Shown: positions 17,026-26,744, counted from the stretch's first letter. The stretch: 64,000 nucleotides of DNA from Caulobacteraceae bacterium (GCA_947476325.1 CANJPZ010000001.1:1-64000), one strand, 5' to 3'. A program made the numbers and translations. Notes: generated by a model not told the origin, from the letters alone.

Positions 17026-18183
17026 CTATCCGCCGCCGCCGCCAAGACCGCCGCGAGATGCCCCACCCGGGGCCGTGGGCCCGGTTTGCGGCATTCTGAC
17101 GGAAGGCGCGTTCAGCTGCATGGTGCGCGCGGACGGCAGGGACTGGCTGCCGGCGCCGGAGCTGTTGGGATTGAGTTCTAACGGCGGCGCTCCCGAACAG
17201 ACCGGGTCGGCGGATACCGGCTCCAGCCCATGCAGGCCTTTGACGGCGGCAAAGGCGACAGCGACACGCGCCGCGTTCTCGGGCGCAGGCTTCAGCGGGA
17301 AGGTGAAGGGCACCGACTTGCCTGCATCGATACGGCCATTACCGGCGACCGTCTGGGTCACTAGCGGAAATCCGAACTGGTCCGCCGCCGTGACCGACAG
17401 GGCCGGAACCTGAGCCCGGCGGGCGCCGCCATTGCGAATATTGCCCTCGACCAGCAACAGGGTCACTCCCTTGTCGTCGTGGCGCTGGGTGGTTTTGATG
17501 TTTTCAAGAACCAGGTCCTCGACCTCCTTGGGGACCAGTGGATTCTTGCGCGACGCCCGATCGGTGGCGTTGCTCATGATGGTATGACTCCAGTCGGCAA
17601 TTCCGACCCTGTTCTTCACCAGCTCCTGGATATCGATGGCCTTTGCGCGGGCCTCATCAACGTCGGCCATGGCTTTTTGCATCTCGCGCACGGCGGCCTG
17701 GCGCGCCAGCTCGCCCTGTTCGACCTGCGCCTGGGTCGCCTTGCCCTGGGCCGCGTCGATGCGCAGCTGCTGCGCATCGCGTGTCGCCCGCTCGGCTTGA
17801 TTGGAGGTCACCGTCACGCGGCGCGCCGCCTCGGCGCCCTGTTCGTACCCAAGCGTGCGTTCGGGATTGGGCCGGGCGCTGTAGGCGTTCTGGTAGCATT
17901 CATAGATCTCGGCGCGAGCGTCTTCGAAATCCGCACGCTGCACTGCCGCGTCCAGACCCTTTTGATGCAGCTCTTCAATCGTGAACATGCGGGCGCCCTG
18001 TCCCACATTGGGCACAGGCACGCCGCCGCCGTTGATGGTCAGCGGCGAGACCGTGGTGACAGAAGTGTTCGGTGTCTGCTGGGCGGCGACCGAGCCGGCT
18101 CCCATGACCGCTGCAGCGGCGAACAGCAGGACCAGCCGTCCGGGGCGGGACGCCTTTCGATCAACCTTGAAGTTGCGTTGCAT
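17026..18183 (-). CDS. Exported protein of unknown function with coiled-coil and FxLyD/DUF3426-like domain
   Basis: The 385-aa protein has a basic n-region, a hydrophobic segment and a likely signal cleavage after AAVMGAGSVAAQ. Residues about 90-200 are alanine, glutamine and glutamate rich and should be helical (QAERATRDAQQLRIDAAQGKA type). Residues about 235-310 (LLLVEGNIRNGGARRAQVPA through SVPFTFPLKPAPENAARVAV) look like the small beta domain found in DUF3426/FxLyD proteins. The C-terminus is a Gly/Pro tail. No enzyme motif is visible. The gene stands alone, convergent with ymdB and divergent from ohr. Confidence 0.7.
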   Translation of the reverse strand: MQRNFKVDRKASRPGRLVLLFAAAAVMGAGSVAAQQTPNTSVTTVSPLTINGGGVPVPNVGQGARMFTIEELHQKGLDAAVQRADFEDARAEIYECYQNAYSARPNPERTLGYEQGAEAARRVTVTSNQAERATRDAQQLRIDAAQGKATQAQVEQGELARQAAVREMQKAMADVDEARAKAIDIQELVKNRVGIADWSHTIMSNATDRASRKNPLVPKEVEDLVLENIKTTQRHDDKGVTLLLVEGNIRNGGARRAQVPALSVTAADQFGFPLVTQTVAGNGRIDAGKSVPFTFPLKPAPENAARVAVAFAAVKGLHGLEPVSADPVCSGAPPLELNPNSSGAGSQSLPSARTMQLNAPSVRMPQTGPTAPGGASRGGLGGGGG

Positions 18184-18329
18184 GGCCTGCTCCCAAGTCG
18201 GTATCGTATGACGTTCGTCAAACTACCGGTTCGCCGCGTAACCTGCCACAAGATTGAGGCTGGCGTTTTTCGGCCGCGCTACATTGCCGGCGCCGCTGGA
18301 TCGCGGCCCCTCGCAAAGGAAGCATCCCC

Positions 18330-18743
18330 ATGAACGATATCGTCTATTCCGCCCACGCCCACACCGTCGGTGGTCGCGCCGGAACCGCCCGCACCGACGA
18401 CGGCCAGCTTGACGTCAAGCTGGCCTATCCACCCGCCCTCGGCGGCGACGGAAACGGGACCAACCCTGAACAGCTGTTCGCCGCCGGCTACGGCGCCTGT
18501 TTTACCGGAGCACTGGGCTTTGTAGCGCGTCAGGAGAAGATCGCCCTGGGCGACCATTCGGTCGATGTCACCATCGATCTGATCCGCGACGCGCCGACCT
18601 TCAAAATCGGCGCGACCCTTGCCCTGCACGCACCGGATATCGACGGCGACACTGCCCGGCGCCTGCTCGAAAAGGCGCACGAGGTCTGCCCCTATTCCAA
18701 GGCGACCCGCGGCAACGTCGAGGTTAAACTGGTCGTCGCCTGA
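18330..18743 (+). CDS. ohr: Organic hydroperoxide resistance protein (Ohr/OsmC family)
   Basis: Ohr is a thiol peroxidase that reduces organic and fatty-acid hydroperoxides in the cytosol. The two redox cysteines are in place: Cys 57 in GYGACFTGAL and Cys 120 in EVCPYSKATRGN. The 137-aa length and the N-terminal VGGRAGTARTDDGQLDVKLAYP fit Ohr rather than OsmC. No OhrR-type regulator is visible next to it. The stop is one base from the stop of the convergent next gene. Confidence 0.92.
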   Translation: MNDIVYSAHAHTVGGRAGTARTDDGQLDVKLAYPPALGGDGNGTNPEQLFAAGYGACFTGALGFVARQEKIALGDHSVDVTIDLIRDAPTFKIGATLALHAPDIDGDTARRLLEKAHEVCPYSKATRGNVEVKLVVA

Positions 18744-18744
18744 G

Positions 18745-19020
18745 TTACTCCGGCAGAGTCAGCCGCCGGACGGTCAGGTGATCGACGTCGAGCGACTTTA
18801 CGCGCGCCTTGCCGATAGACAGGCGACCGATGGCCAGCCGGCCAACAAATATCGCACCGATGGCAAGGGTCGCCACCGCCAGCGCGCCGACGGCGAGCGC
18901 GCCGACCCTGGCGCTCGCCGGCGTCGCAGCGCCGAGCACGGGCGCCTTGTGCGTTGGCTGCCAGTCGATGATCTCCTGGGGCAGGGTTTCGGGCTCGTCG
19001 AGGTATTCGGTGGTGGTCAT
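18745..19020 (-). CDS. Small protein with ten tandem pentapeptide-type repeats
   Basis: The protein is 91 aa. The first 40 residues are polar and proline containing. Residues 41-90 divide without gap into ten five-residue units with Leu (mostly) at position 2 and Val or Ile at position 4 (ALAVG, ALAVA, TLAIG, AIFVG, RLAIG, RLSIG and on to RLTLP). This is the periodicity of pentapeptide-repeat proteins, which fold as a right-handed square beta-helix. There is no signal peptide. The function is unknown; known members mimic DNA or bind partners, but nothing here points to one. Confidence 0.7.
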   Translation of the reverse strand: MTTTEYLDEPETLPQEIIDWQPTHKAPVLGAATPASARVGALAVGALAVATLAIGAIFVGRLAIGRLSIGKARVKSLDVDHLTVRRLTLPE

Positions 19021-19187
19021 TTCCGGTCTCCGTTGCGGATCAAACCCCTTGGCGCGGCGGCAGGCTCCATAACGGTTAAGGTTAGGCGCGACGCATGTCC
19101 CGCACCATGATCTGCCTCAAGCTGCGTGACGGCGCGGCGTCCTCACGCTAGAAGCGCCCGCTCAACGCCTCCAACCAGAAGACTCCC

Positions 19188-19934
19188 ATGGCCGGCCACT
19201 CAAAGTTCAAGAACATCCAGTTTCGCAAGGGCGCCCAGGACAAGAAGCGCTCCAAGTTGTTTTCCAAGCTGTCGCGCGACATTACGGTCGCCGCCAAGCA
19301 GGGCTTGCCCGATCCCGCCGCCAATGCCCGGTTGCGTCTGGCCATCGCCAATGCGCGGGTCGAATCCATGCCTCGCGACAATATCGAGCGAGCCATCAAG
19401 AAGGCGCTCGGCGGCGAGACCGATTCCCTCGAGGAAATCCGTTACGAGGGCCGCGGCCCCGGCGGCATCGGCATCATCGTCGAGACCCTGACCGATAACC
19501 GCAACCGTGCGGCCGCCAACATCCGCTCGCTGTTCTCGAAGTACGGCGGGGCCATGGGTGAAACCGGCTCGGTCAGCTTCATGTTCGATCGACTGGGTCA
19601 GATCACCTATCCGGCCTCGGCGGGATCGGAAGACGCGGTCATGGAAGCGGCCATTGAAGCCGGCGCCGAAGATGTGGAATCCGACCCCGAGGCCCACACC
19701 ATCTTCACGACTTTCGAGACCATGGCCGAGGTCACCGACGCGGTGACTGCAACCCTGGGCGATCCGAAATCCACCGAAATCATTTGGCGCGCCCAGAGCG
19801 AGACCCCGATCTCGGGCGATGCCCTGACCACCCTGATGAAGCTGCTCGACGCCCTCGACGACGACGAGGATGTCCAGAACGTGTGGACCAACGCCGACAT
19901 CTCCGACGACGACATGGCCAAACTGGGCGGCTGA
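19188..19934 (+). CDS. yebC: YebC/PmpR family protein
   Basis: The 248-aa protein belongs to the YebC/PmpR/TACO1 family, annotated as a transcriptional regulator and more recently linked to translation of proline-rich stretches. The N-terminus [20 protein letters not shown], the segment [27 protein letters not shown] and [20 protein letters not shown] are diagnostic. It lies just upstream of ruvC, the usual bacterial neighbourhood (yebC-ruvC-ruvA-ruvB). Proline-rich TolA is encoded 4 kb downstream. Confidence 0.95.
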   Translation: MAGHSKFKNIQFRKGAQDKKRSKLFSKLSRDITVAAKQGLPDPAANARLRLAIANARVESMPRDNIERAIKKALGGETDSLEEIRYEGRGPGGIGIIVETLTDNRNRAAANIRSLFSKYGGAMGETGSVSFMFDRLGQITYPASAGSEDAVMEAAIEAGAEDVESDPEAHTIFTTFETMAEVTDAVTATLGDPKSTEIIWRAQSETPISGDALTTLMKLLDALDDDEDVQNVWTNADISDDDMAKLGG

Positions 19935-19982
19935 CCGACGCGCCATCGTTTGCGCTTCCTTAAGGACGGCGCCAGTCTATAC

Positions 19983-19997
19983 GAACAGATGGCGAAC
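19983..19997. promoter_or_regulatory. LexA (SOS) box overlapping the ruvC start
   Basis: GAACAGATGGCGAAC reads GTTC-N7-GTTC on the other strand, the alphaproteobacterial LexA operator. It spans the ruvC ATG (19989). A TATACG hexamer at 19978-19983 abuts it, so LexA binding would block transcription start. This fits SOS induction of Holliday-junction resolution. Confidence 0.7.
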
Positions 19998-20486
19998 GCG
20001 ATTCGAATACTGGGGCTTGATCCGGGCCTGCGGCACACCGGCTGGGGCGTGATCGCAGTGGAGGGCTCGCGCCTGATCCACATCGCCCACGGGGTTATAT
20101 CGCCGCCTGAAAAGGGTGCCTTCGCCGAACGCCTGCTCTGCCTTTTCGAAGAGATCAGCGCGGTGATCGCCCTTCACGCGCCGCAGGAGGCGGCGGTGGA
20201 AGAAACCTTCATGACAGCCAATGGCCAGTCGACCCTGAAGCTGGGCCACGCCCGGGCCTGCGCCATGATCGCCCCGGCCCGCGCCGGACTGCCGGTGGCC
20301 GAATACGCCGCCAAGGTGGTCAAGAAGGCCGTCGTGGGCACGGGCGGCGCTGACAAGGACCAGGTCGCCTTCATGATCGCCCGGCTGCTGCCCACGGCCG
20401 GCTCACCCACCGCCGACGCCGCCGACGCCCTGGCCGTCGCCATCGCCCACGCCCATGCCCGTCGCTCGCGAATGTTAGCCGCATGA
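19989..20486 (+). CDS. ruvC: Crossover junction endodeoxyribonuclease RuvC
   Basis: RuvC cuts Holliday junctions symmetrically as a dimer, working with RuvAB. The acidic active site of the RNase H fold is present: Asp in [15 protein letters not shown], the paired Glu in [20 protein letters not shown], and Asp residues in [18 protein letters not shown]. The 165-aa length is normal. ATG 19989 matches family N-termini; the longer frame from 19950 does not. The SOS box covers the start, and the close TATACG suggests a leaderless or nearly leaderless mRNA. It overlaps ruvA by 4 bp. Confidence 0.95.
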   Translation: MANAIRILGLDPGLRHTGWGVIAVEGSRLIHIAHGVISPPEKGAFAERLLCLFEEISAVIALHAPQEAAVEETFMTANGQSTLKLGHARACAMIAPARAGLPVAEYAAKVVKKAVVGTGGADKDQVAFMIARLLPTAGSPTADAADALAVAIAHAHARRSRMLAA

Positions 20487-21076
20487 TCGGCCGGCTGCGC
20501 GGCGCCCTGGCCGAGACCTCCGAAGAAGAGGCCCTGATCGACGTGGGCGGCGTAGGATATGTTGTCCGCTGCGGATCGCGCACCCTGTCGCGCTTGCCGG
20601 CCCTGGGCGATGAGACCCTGCTGCACGTCGAAAGCCAGTGGACAGAATCGGGCGGCCTTCGCCTCTACGGCTTCCTGGCGCGCGAGGACCGCCGCTGTTT
20701 CGTCGCCCTGCAGGCTATTCAGGGCGTGGGGCCCAAGGCCGCTCTGGCCGTGCTCGACATCATGACGCCGGGCGAGCTGGCAGCCGCCGCCGCCCGCGGC
20801 GACCAGGCCGCCGTCGCGCGGGCCTCAGGCGTCGGGCCCAAGCTGGCCTTGCGCATCGTCACCGAATTGAAGGGCAAGCCACTGCCGGACGGGCCCGCCA
20901 GCGCCCATGTCGCCGCCGCTCCGTCCTCGGTCGGCGAGGCCGTCGCCGCCCTGATGGGTTTGGGCGTGGCCGAGGCCAATGCGCGCCGCGTCGTTGAACA
21001 CGCCGCTCTGAGGTTGGGTGAAGACGCCGAGATTTCCACCCTGATCAAGGCCGGCCTGCAGGAGCTGGGACGTTGA
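20483..21076 (+). CDS. ruvA: Holliday junction branch migration protein RuvA
   Basis: RuvA tetramers bind the Holliday junction and load RuvB. The N-terminal OB-fold ([28 protein letters not shown]) is followed by two helix-hairpin-helix motifs ([14 protein letters not shown] and [19 protein letters not shown]) and, after a linker, domain III ([20 protein letters not shown]), which contacts RuvB. The 197 aa are normal. The start overlaps ruvC and the end overlaps ruvB by 4 bp each, so the three are translated together. Confidence 0.96.
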   Translation: MIGRLRGALAETSEEEALIDVGGVGYVVRCGSRTLSRLPALGDETLLHVESQWTESGGLRLYGFLAREDRRCFVALQAIQGVGPKAALAVLDIMTPGELAAAAARGDQAAVARASGVGPKLALRIVTELKGKPLPDGPASAHVAAAPSSVGEAVAALMGLGVAEANARRVVEHAALRLGEDAEISTLIKAGLQELGR

Positions 21077-22098
21077 CCCGTCTGGTCTCCGGCGAGCCTG
21101 AGTCCTTCGAAGCCCCCGACAAGGCGCTGCGCCCGCAAACCCTGGCTGAATTCGTCGGCCAGCAGCAGCTGAAAGCCAATCTCAAGGTCTTTATCGACGC
21201 CGCCCGCGGCCGGTCCGAAGCTCTGGATCACGTCCTGCTGTTCGGCCCGCCGGGCCTGGGCAAGACGACTCTGGCCCAGATCATCGCCCGCGAGCTGGGC
21301 GTCAACTTCCGCGCCACGTCGGGGCCTGTGCTGGCCAAGGCCGGCGACCTGGCCGCCATCCTGACCAATCTGGAGCCGCGCGATGTTCTGTTCATCGACG
21401 AGATCCATCGCCTGGCCGCACCGGTTGAGGAAATTCTCTATCCGGCCATGGAAGACCATGTCCTTGACCTGATCATCGGCGAGGGGCCCTCTGCCCGCTC
21501 GGTGCGCATCGACTTGGCGCCCTTCACCCTGGTCGCCGCCACCACCCGCGCGGGCCTGCTGGCCACGCCTCTGCGCGACCGTTTCGGCATTCCGCTGCGG
21601 CTGGAGTTCTACACGCCCGCCGAACTGCAAAAGGTGCTCACCCAGGCCGCGCGCAAGATGAACCTGGATCTGGCCGAGGACGGCGCCCACGAGATCGCCG
21701 CCCGCGCCCGGGGCACACCGCGCGTGGCCGGACGCCTGCTGCGCCGGGTGCGCGACTTTGCCGGCGCCGACGGATCGGCGGTGATCACCAAGGCGGTGGC
21801 CGGCAGCGCGCTCGCCCGCCTGGATGTCGACGAATCCGGCCTCGACGCCCTGGACCGCAAATATCTGCGCGCCCTGATCGAGAACTATGGCGGTGGCCCG
21901 GCCGGGGCCGAGACCCTGTCACACGCCATCGCCGAGGCCCGCGATTCGGTCGAGGACGTCATCGAGCCCTTCCTGATGCAGCAGGGTTTCATCCAGCGCA
22001 CCCCGCGCGGCAGACTCGCCTGCGCCCGGGCCTACGAGCACTTGGGCCTGACCGCCCACACCGCGCCGAAAGGCCAGGCCGGACCGTTCGAGGAATGA
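21073..22098 (+). CDS. ruvB: Holliday junction branch migration ATPase RuvB
   Basis: RuvB is the hexameric AAA+ motor that drives branch migration. The Walker A motif is [13 protein letters not shown], Walker B is [12 protein letters not shown], sensor 1 is in [11 protein letters not shown], and the C-terminal winged helix includes [14 protein letters not shown]. The 341 aa are full length. Translation starts at TTG 21073, inside the ruvA stop (TTGA). It overlaps ybgC by 4 bp, joining the repair genes to the Tol-Pal cluster. Confidence 0.97.
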   Translation: MTRLVSGEPESFEAPDKALRPQTLAEFVGQQQLKANLKVFIDAARGRSEALDHVLLFGPPGLGKTTLAQIIARELGVNFRATSGPVLAKAGDLAAILTNLEPRDVLFIDEIHRLAAPVEEILYPAMEDHVLDLIIGEGPSARSVRIDLAPFTLVAATTRAGLLATPLRDRFGIPLRLEFYTPAELQKVLTQAARKMNLDLAEDGAHEIAARARGTPRVAGRLLRRVRDFAGADGSAVITKAVAGSALARLDVDESGLDALDRKYLRALIENYGGGPAGAETLSHAIAEARDSVEDVIEPFLMQQGFIQRTPRGRLACARAYEHLGLTAHTAPKGQAGPFEE

Positions 22099-22547
22099 GG
22101 GCCTACCCCGCCATCGGCGCGTTCGTCGGCCGCGAGCATCGCTTCCCGGTCCGGGTCTATTACGAGGACACCGACTTCTCCGGCTTCGTCTATCACGCCA
22201 ACTACCTGAAGTTCTTCGAGCGCGGCCGCTCGGACGGACTGCATGCGGCGGGCGTTTCCCACACCGACCTGCTGGCCTGGGATCCGCCGGCCACCATGGT
22301 CGTGCGCCACATGTCGATCGACTTTGTCAGGCCCGCCGTCGTCGAGGACGACCTGACCGTGCTGACCCGCTTCGAAGGCCTGCGAGGCGCGCGGATGTTC
22401 GCCCGCCAGACCATCGTGCGCGGCGAGGAAATCCTGGCCTCGGCCCGGTTGGAAATCGCCATGATCGGACTGGACGGGCGGCCCCGGAAGATTCCGAAAG
22501 ACTTCATCGCCCTGTTCGAACCCTGGCTCGATCCGCCCGCGCCTTAG
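22095..22547 (+). CDS. ybgC: Tol-Pal system-associated acyl-CoA thioesterase YbgC
   Basis: This is a cytosolic hotdog-fold thioesterase of 150 aa. The active-site segment [27 protein letters not shown], with Asp and the YHANY motif, is the YbgC/4-hydroxybenzoyl-CoA thioesterase signature. It stands before tolQ in most Proteobacteria, but its link to Tol function is unclear. It overlaps ruvB by 4 bp, and 57 bp separate it from tolQ. Confidence 0.94.
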   Translation: MRAYPAIGAFVGREHRFPVRVYYEDTDFSGFVYHANYLKFFERGRSDGLHAAGVSHTDLLAWDPPATMVVRHMSIDFVRPAVVEDDLTVLTRFEGLRGARMFARQTIVRGEEILASARLEIAMIGLDGRPRKIPKDFIALFEPWLDPPAP

Positions 22548-22604
22548 TTTTACCATCCCGGTTCGTAAGGAATCGGTCATCGAAGCGCGCCACAAGAGGC
22601 CTTC

Positions 22605-23300
22605 ATGGACACCATCGACCCCCACAGCTTCTCGGCCCTGGCCATTTTCCTTCGCGCCGACTGGGTGGTCAAAGGGGTGATGATCGGCCTGGCCCTGGCC
22701 TCGCTGTGGTCCTGGTCGATCATCATCGACAAGTTCCTGAAGTTCTCCAGCCTCAACCGCCAGGCCAACGCTTTCGAGGACGAGATCGATTCCGGCGTCA
22801 GCCTGGAAGACCTGGCCCAGAACGCCGGCGACAAGCCGCGCCACGCCTTGCCGCGCATGCTGCAGGCGGCCGTGCGCGAATGGCGGGACGCGCGCAATCG
22901 CGGTCCGATGAACGACACCCAGGCGGCTCTGCTGATCCAGCGGATCGACCGCGTGCTGGACGCCGTGGTCGCCCGCGAGGGTGGGGCGGTGGAAGATGGC
23001 CTTGGAACCCTGGCCATCGTCGCCACGGCCTCGCCGTTCGTCGGCCTGTTCGGTACGGTCTGGGGCATTATGCACGCCTTCCAGGCCATTGCCCGGCAGG
23101 AGAACACCAATCTTGCCGTCGTCGCGCCCTCGATCGCCGAGGCGCTGTTCGCCACCGCCATCGGCCTGGCCGCCGCGATTCCGGCCTATGTCGCCTACAA
23201 CAAGTTCACCACCGACGCGGGCAAGTTCCAGGGGCGGCTGGAAAGCTTTGCTGACGACCTTTTGACCGCCATCGCCCGCCGCGCCGCCGGTCAGGGCTGA
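22605..23300 (+). CDS. tolQ: Tol-Pal system protein TolQ
   Basis: TolQ is the inner-membrane proton channel subunit that, with TolR, energises TolA for outer-membrane constriction. The 231 aa contain one N-terminal transmembrane helix (MIGLALASLWSWSIIIDKFL) and two C-terminal ones (VATASPFVGLFGTVWGIMHAF and AEALFATAIGLAAAIPAYVAYN), as in ExbB/MotA relatives. AAGAGG precedes ATG 22605. Six bases separate it from tolR. Confidence 0.96.
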   Translation: MDTIDPHSFSALAIFLRADWVVKGVMIGLALASLWSWSIIIDKFLKFSSLNRQANAFEDEIDSGVSLEDLAQNAGDKPRHALPRMLQAAVREWRDARNRGPMNDTQAALLIQRIDRVLDAVVAREGGAVEDGLGTLAIVATASPFVGLFGTVWGIMHAFQAIARQENTNLAVVAPSIAEALFATAIGLAAAIPAYVAYNKFTTDAGKFQGRLESFADDLLTAIARRAAGQG

Positions 23301-23306
23301 GCGCCC

Positions 23307-23801
23307 GTGGCCCTGTCCCTCGATTCCTCGACCTCCCGGCGCGGCCGCCGACGTGGCCGGGGACGGCGCGCCCTGGCCGAAATCAACATGACGCCGATGA
23401 TCGACGTCATGTTGGTGCTGCTGATTATCTTCATGATCTCGGCCCCGCTGCTCACTGTCGGGGTCAAGGTCGAACTGCCCAAGACCGAGGCCGGCGCAAT
23501 GTCAGACCAGGCCGAGCCGCTGAACCTGTCCATCCGTGCTGACGGGTCGATCTATCTGCAGGACACCCAGGTGCCGTTCGCGAACCTTCAGCCGGCCCTG
23601 ACGGGACTGGGGCAAGCGGGCTTTGAGCGGCCGATCTATGTGCGCGCCGACAGCAAGGCGGCCTACGAGAGCGTCGCCCAGGTGATGGCCGCGCTGCAGA
23701 CCGCGGGCTTCACCAAGATCGGCCTGATCACCGACACCGGCGGACCTTCGTCGGGCGGGCCGGCCGCCAGCGCTCTGCCCTTGCGGGATTCCGGAGGCTG
23801 A
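23307..23801 (+). CDS. tolR: Tol-Pal system protein TolR
   Basis: TolR is anchored in the inner membrane by one helix and shares the proton path with TolQ. That helix carries the essential Asp in EINMTPMIDVMLVLLIIFM. The periplasmic domain (LNLSIRADGSIYLQDTQVPF through KIGLITDTGG) follows ExbD/TolR. At 164 aa it has an Arg-rich N-terminal extension (RRGRRRGRGRR) of about 15 residues. The start is GTG 23307, 6 bp after tolQ. Confidence 0.95.
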   Translation: MALSLDSSTSRRGRRRGRGRRALAEINMTPMIDVMLVLLIIFMISAPLLTVGVKVELPKTEAGAMSDQAEPLNLSIRADGSIYLQDTQVPFANLQPALTGLGQAGFERPIYVRADSKAAYESVAQVMAALQTAGFTKIGLITDTGGPSSGGPAASALPLRDSGG

Positions 23802-23807
23802 CGCCGG

Positions 23808-24665
23808 ATGGTGACCGTCAACCGGCCCACCGCCCTTGGACTGTCAGCCGTCTTGCATGCGGCTCTACTTTGCGCCGGCCTGATTGCCTGGCCGTGGGTG
23901 CGGCACAATCCGCCGATCCATGTCACCCCCATCACCCTGATGAAGGCGGCTGACATTCAGCCCCTGCGCGCCGCTGAGCAGGCGCCAGAGCCTCAGGAAG
24001 CGAAGGTCGAAACGCCTGAACCCGCTGCGCCGCCAGAGCCGCCGCCGCCGCCGAAGCCCGCGCCGAAACCGGTACCGACGCCGCCGACCCCAGCTCCCGC
24101 GCCGCCCAAGGTCGCGCCAGCCGCCAAGCCGGTCGCCAAGGCGCCGCCCGCCCCGGCCAAAACAGCGGCGACCACCGGCGCCAACACCAAGCCGGTCAAT
24201 CTGGACGATCTGGCCCGCAGTCTGGCCCAGACCACGCCTCGCCCGCCCGCCCCGGTGTCCGGCGCCGCACGGGGCCCAACCCAGGCCGAACGCGATATCG
24301 CCCAGCGTCAGGCCGACGGTCAGGCAAGAGCGGCCACCGCCAACGCCCTGCAGGCCATAGGCGCCAAGATCGCTGACAACTGGAATGTCAGCTGTTCCAG
24401 CGCCGACGACCGCAATGTCAGTGTCACACTTCGCCTGGAGCTGAGCCGGGACGGCAGCCTTCTGGGCGCCAAGCCGGAAAACTACCCGAGCGTCGACCTG
24501 ATTCCGGATCCTCGTATCCGCGCCGCCGCGATCAGCGCGGTCAGCGCGGCGCGGGCCGCTTCGCCTTTTGCCGGCCTGCCTGAACAAACCTATGGCGACT
24601 GGCGTTCCAAGACCTATGAATTCCGGGCAAGCGACGTTTGTGCCGACCGATTGAGGAAACGATGA
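23808..24665 (+). CDS. tolA: Tol-Pal system protein TolA
   Basis: TolA spans the periplasm between TolQR and Pal/TolB. The N-terminal transmembrane helix ([22 protein letters not shown]) carries the SxLHxxL motif used to contact TolQ. Residues about 55-120 are a Pro/Ala/Lys-rich spacer instead of the long helical domain of E. coli TolA. The C-terminal domain ([19 protein letters not shown] through [11 protein letters not shown]) is TonB-like with two cysteines that may pair. At 285 aa it is shorter than the enterobacterial protein, as usual in alphaproteobacteria. It overlaps tolB by 4 bp. Confidence 0.92.
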   Translation: MVTVNRPTALGLSAVLHAALLCAGLIAWPWVRHNPPIHVTPITLMKAADIQPLRAAEQAPEPQEAKVETPEPAAPPEPPPPPKPAPKPVPTPPTPAPAPPKVAPAAKPVAKAPPAPAKTAATTGANTKPVNLDDLARSLAQTTPRPPAPVSGAARGPTQAERDIAQRQADGQARAATANALQAIGAKIADNWNVSCSSADDRNVSVTLRLELSRDGSLLGAKPENYPSVDLIPDPRIRAAAISAVSAARAASPFAGLPEQTYGDWRSKTYEFRASDVCADRLRKR

Positions 24666-25972
24666 TGCGATCCTTTGTCTCCGCCGTCCTGGCTGCGCTG
24701 TCCGTTCTGTTCGCCGCCGGCGCTGCTTTCGCCCAGCAGGGCGACGTCGTCATCAGCCGGGGCAAGACCGACCCTGTGCCCATCGCCATTCCGGCCTTTT
24801 CGGGCGGCGCCCTGCACGGCGAGGACCTGGCCGGCATTATTCGCAACAACCTGGGCCGCTCGGGCCTGTTCGCCCCGATTGACCCTTTGCGCTTCATCGA
24901 GCGCAATGTTGACGGCGCAGCCTTGCCCAACTTTCCAAACTGGAAGCTGGTCGGATCGCAATATCTGGTCAGCGGCGTCGTCAACACCGAGACTGGCGGA
25001 CGCCTTCGCGTTGATTTCCGGCTGTGGGACGTCAACTCAGGCCAACAGGTCCTCGGCGTCCAGTTCGCCGCACCGGAAGAGAACTGGCGGCGCATAGGCC
25101 ACAAGATCTCTGACGCCATCTACGAGCGTCTGACCGGCGAGGGCGGATATTTCGACACCCGTATCGCCTTCGTCTCGGAGAGCGGGCCCAAGACCCAGCG
25201 CCGGCGGGTGCTGACCCTGATGGATCAGGATGGCAACTCGCCCCAGTACCCGGCCAGCGCCGGCGCTGACGCCCAGGTCTTTACGCCCCGGTTTTCCAAT
25301 GACGGCCGCGAACTGGTCTACATGGCCCTGCGCGATTCGGGCTCACAGCTCTATCTGCTCAATCTTGAGACATCGCGGACAGAATCCCTGAGCCGCTACG
25401 AGGGCATGGCCATTGCGCCGCGCTTTTCGCCGGACGGCGGCAAGGTCGCCTTCTCGGTTTCGAACCACGGCAACACCGACGTTTTCCTGGCCGATGTCCG
25501 CGCCGGCGGCACCGTCAAGCTGACTGCCGATCCGGGGATCGACACCTCGCCATCCTTCTCGCCGGACGGGACGCGGATCGTCTTCAATTCCGACCGCGCC
25601 GGCTCGCCACAGCTCTATGTGATGAACGTTGACGGCTCGGGCCAGCGACGGCTGTCGGCCGGCTCGGGCCGCTATACGACGCCGGTCTGGAGCCCGGACG
25701 CCGGGGACGCCTGGATCGCCTTTACCAAACAGACCGGCAACGAATTCCATATCGGCGTCATGCGCCCGGACGGTTCCGACGAGCGGCTCCTGACTTCCAG
25801 CTATCTGGACGAGGGCCCGACGTGGGCGCCCAATGGTCAGGTTTTGATGTTCTCGCGTGAAACGCCTGGCAGCGAGCCGCGTTTGTGGACTGTCGACCTG
25901 GCGGGCCGTGAACAGCCCGCGCCCTATCCGGGCCCCGGATCCGACCCGGGCTGGTCGCCGTTGTTGAAATGA
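24662..25972 (+). CDS. tolB: Tol-Pal system beta-propeller protein TolB
   Basis: TolB is a periplasmic protein that binds Pal and TolA. It has a signal peptide (cleavage near GAAFAQ), an N-terminal domain of about 140 aa and a six-bladed propeller with repeated blades of the type [23 protein letters not shown] and [10 protein letters not shown]. The 436-aa length is standard. ATG 24662 overlaps the tolA stop and has GAGGAAACG upstream. A gap of 130 bp separates it from pal. Confidence 0.96.
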   Translation: MMRSFVSAVLAALSVLFAAGAAFAQQGDVVISRGKTDPVPIAIPAFSGGALHGEDLAGIIRNNLGRSGLFAPIDPLRFIERNVDGAALPNFPNWKLVGSQYLVSGVVNTETGGRLRVDFRLWDVNSGQQVLGVQFAAPEENWRRIGHKISDAIYERLTGEGGYFDTRIAFVSESGPKTQRRRVLTLMDQDGNSPQYPASAGADAQVFTPRFSNDGRELVYMALRDSGSQLYLLNLETSRTESLSRYEGMAIAPRFSPDGGKVAFSVSNHGNTDVFLADVRAGGTVKLTADPGIDTSPSFSPDGTRIVFNSDRAGSPQLYVMNVDGSGQRRLSAGSGRYTTPVWSPDAGDAWIAFTKQTGNEFHIGVMRPDGSDERLLTSSYLDEGPTWAPNGQVLMFSRETPGSEPRLWTVDLAGREQPAPYPGPGSDPGWSPLLK

Positions 25973-26102
25973 GGCGTGATTGCGACGATTGTTGTGGCGG
26001 ACCTGCAACGGGGCCCCGCGATCACCAGCAAATTGTAATTGAGAACGGGCTTTTTCCCGGGTTGCGGATAGTCTTCGCAATGGGAGCTGTAGGAGAGATC
26101 TT

Positions 26103-26702
26103 ATGAGAATCGATTCGAGAATCGTAATCCGCTTCAGTTTTGTTGCGGCAGCCGCAGCCCTTACGGTCGCCTGCCAGTCCACACCGAAGGCGCCGGTCAT
26201 CGAGACGCCGCCCCCTCAACAGATGCAACCCAATGCGCAGCCGTTGCCGCCGGTGCAGCAACAGCCGCAGCAATCGCGTTCTTTGCCGCCTATCCAGCAG
26301 GGCCCGATCGCGCCGCCGGTCAGCTCGGTCGGCCCCGGCAGCATCCAGGACTTCGTCGTCAACGCCGGCGACCGGGTCTATTTCGATTTCGACAGTTTCT
26401 CGATCCGCGGCGACGCCAAACCGGTGCTCGACGCCCAGTCTTCGTGGCTATCGCGCTATCCGGCCGTGACCGTGCGCATCGAAGGCAACGCCGACGAGCG
26501 CGGCACCCAGGAATACAACTTCGCCCTGGGCGAGCGCCGGGCCAATGCGGTGCGCGACTATCTGGTCTCCCACGGCGTGGCCGCCGCCCGCATCTCGGTG
26601 GTTTCCTACGGCAAGGAGCGTCCGATCGACGGCGGCTCGACCGAGGACGCCTGGCAGCATAACCGCAACGGCCATACCGCCATCGTCGGCGGCGCCCGCT
26701 AA
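26103..26702 (+). CDS. pal: Peptidoglycan-associated lipoprotein Pal
   Basis: Pal anchors the outer membrane to peptidoglycan. The lipobox LTVAC places the lipid at Cys 21. A Pro/Gln-rich linker (about residues 30-75) leads to the OmpA-like domain (VYFDFDSFSIRGDAKPVLDAQ, IEGNADERGTQEYNFALGERRANAV), which contains the residues that bind diaminopimelate. GTAGGAGAG lies before ATG 26103. The first codons include three GANTC sites within 17 bp. In Caulobacter Pal is essential; that should hold here but is inference. Confidence 0.95.
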   Translation: MRIDSRIVIRFSFVAAAAALTVACQSTPKAPVIETPPPQQMQPNAQPLPPVQQQPQQSRSLPPIQQGPIAPPVSSVGPGSIQDFVVNAGDRVYFDFDSFSIRGDAKPVLDAQSSWLSRYPAVTVRIEGNADERGTQEYNFALGERRANAVRDYLVSHGVAAARISVVSYGKERPIDGGSTEDAWQHNRNGHTAIVGGAR

Positions 26703-26716
26703 GGCGGACAAGCCTT

Positions 26717-26744
26717 TCCCCTTCTCCGGCCAGGGAGAAGGGGA
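26717..26744. terminator. Perfect 11-bp hairpin after pal
   Basis: TCCCCTTCTCC (26717-26727) pairs with GGAGAAGGGGA (26734-26744) around GGCCAG. There is no T-run behind it, so it may be a dispersed palindromic element, an mRNA-stabilising hairpin or a weak terminator rather than a strong intrinsic one. Confidence 0.5.
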
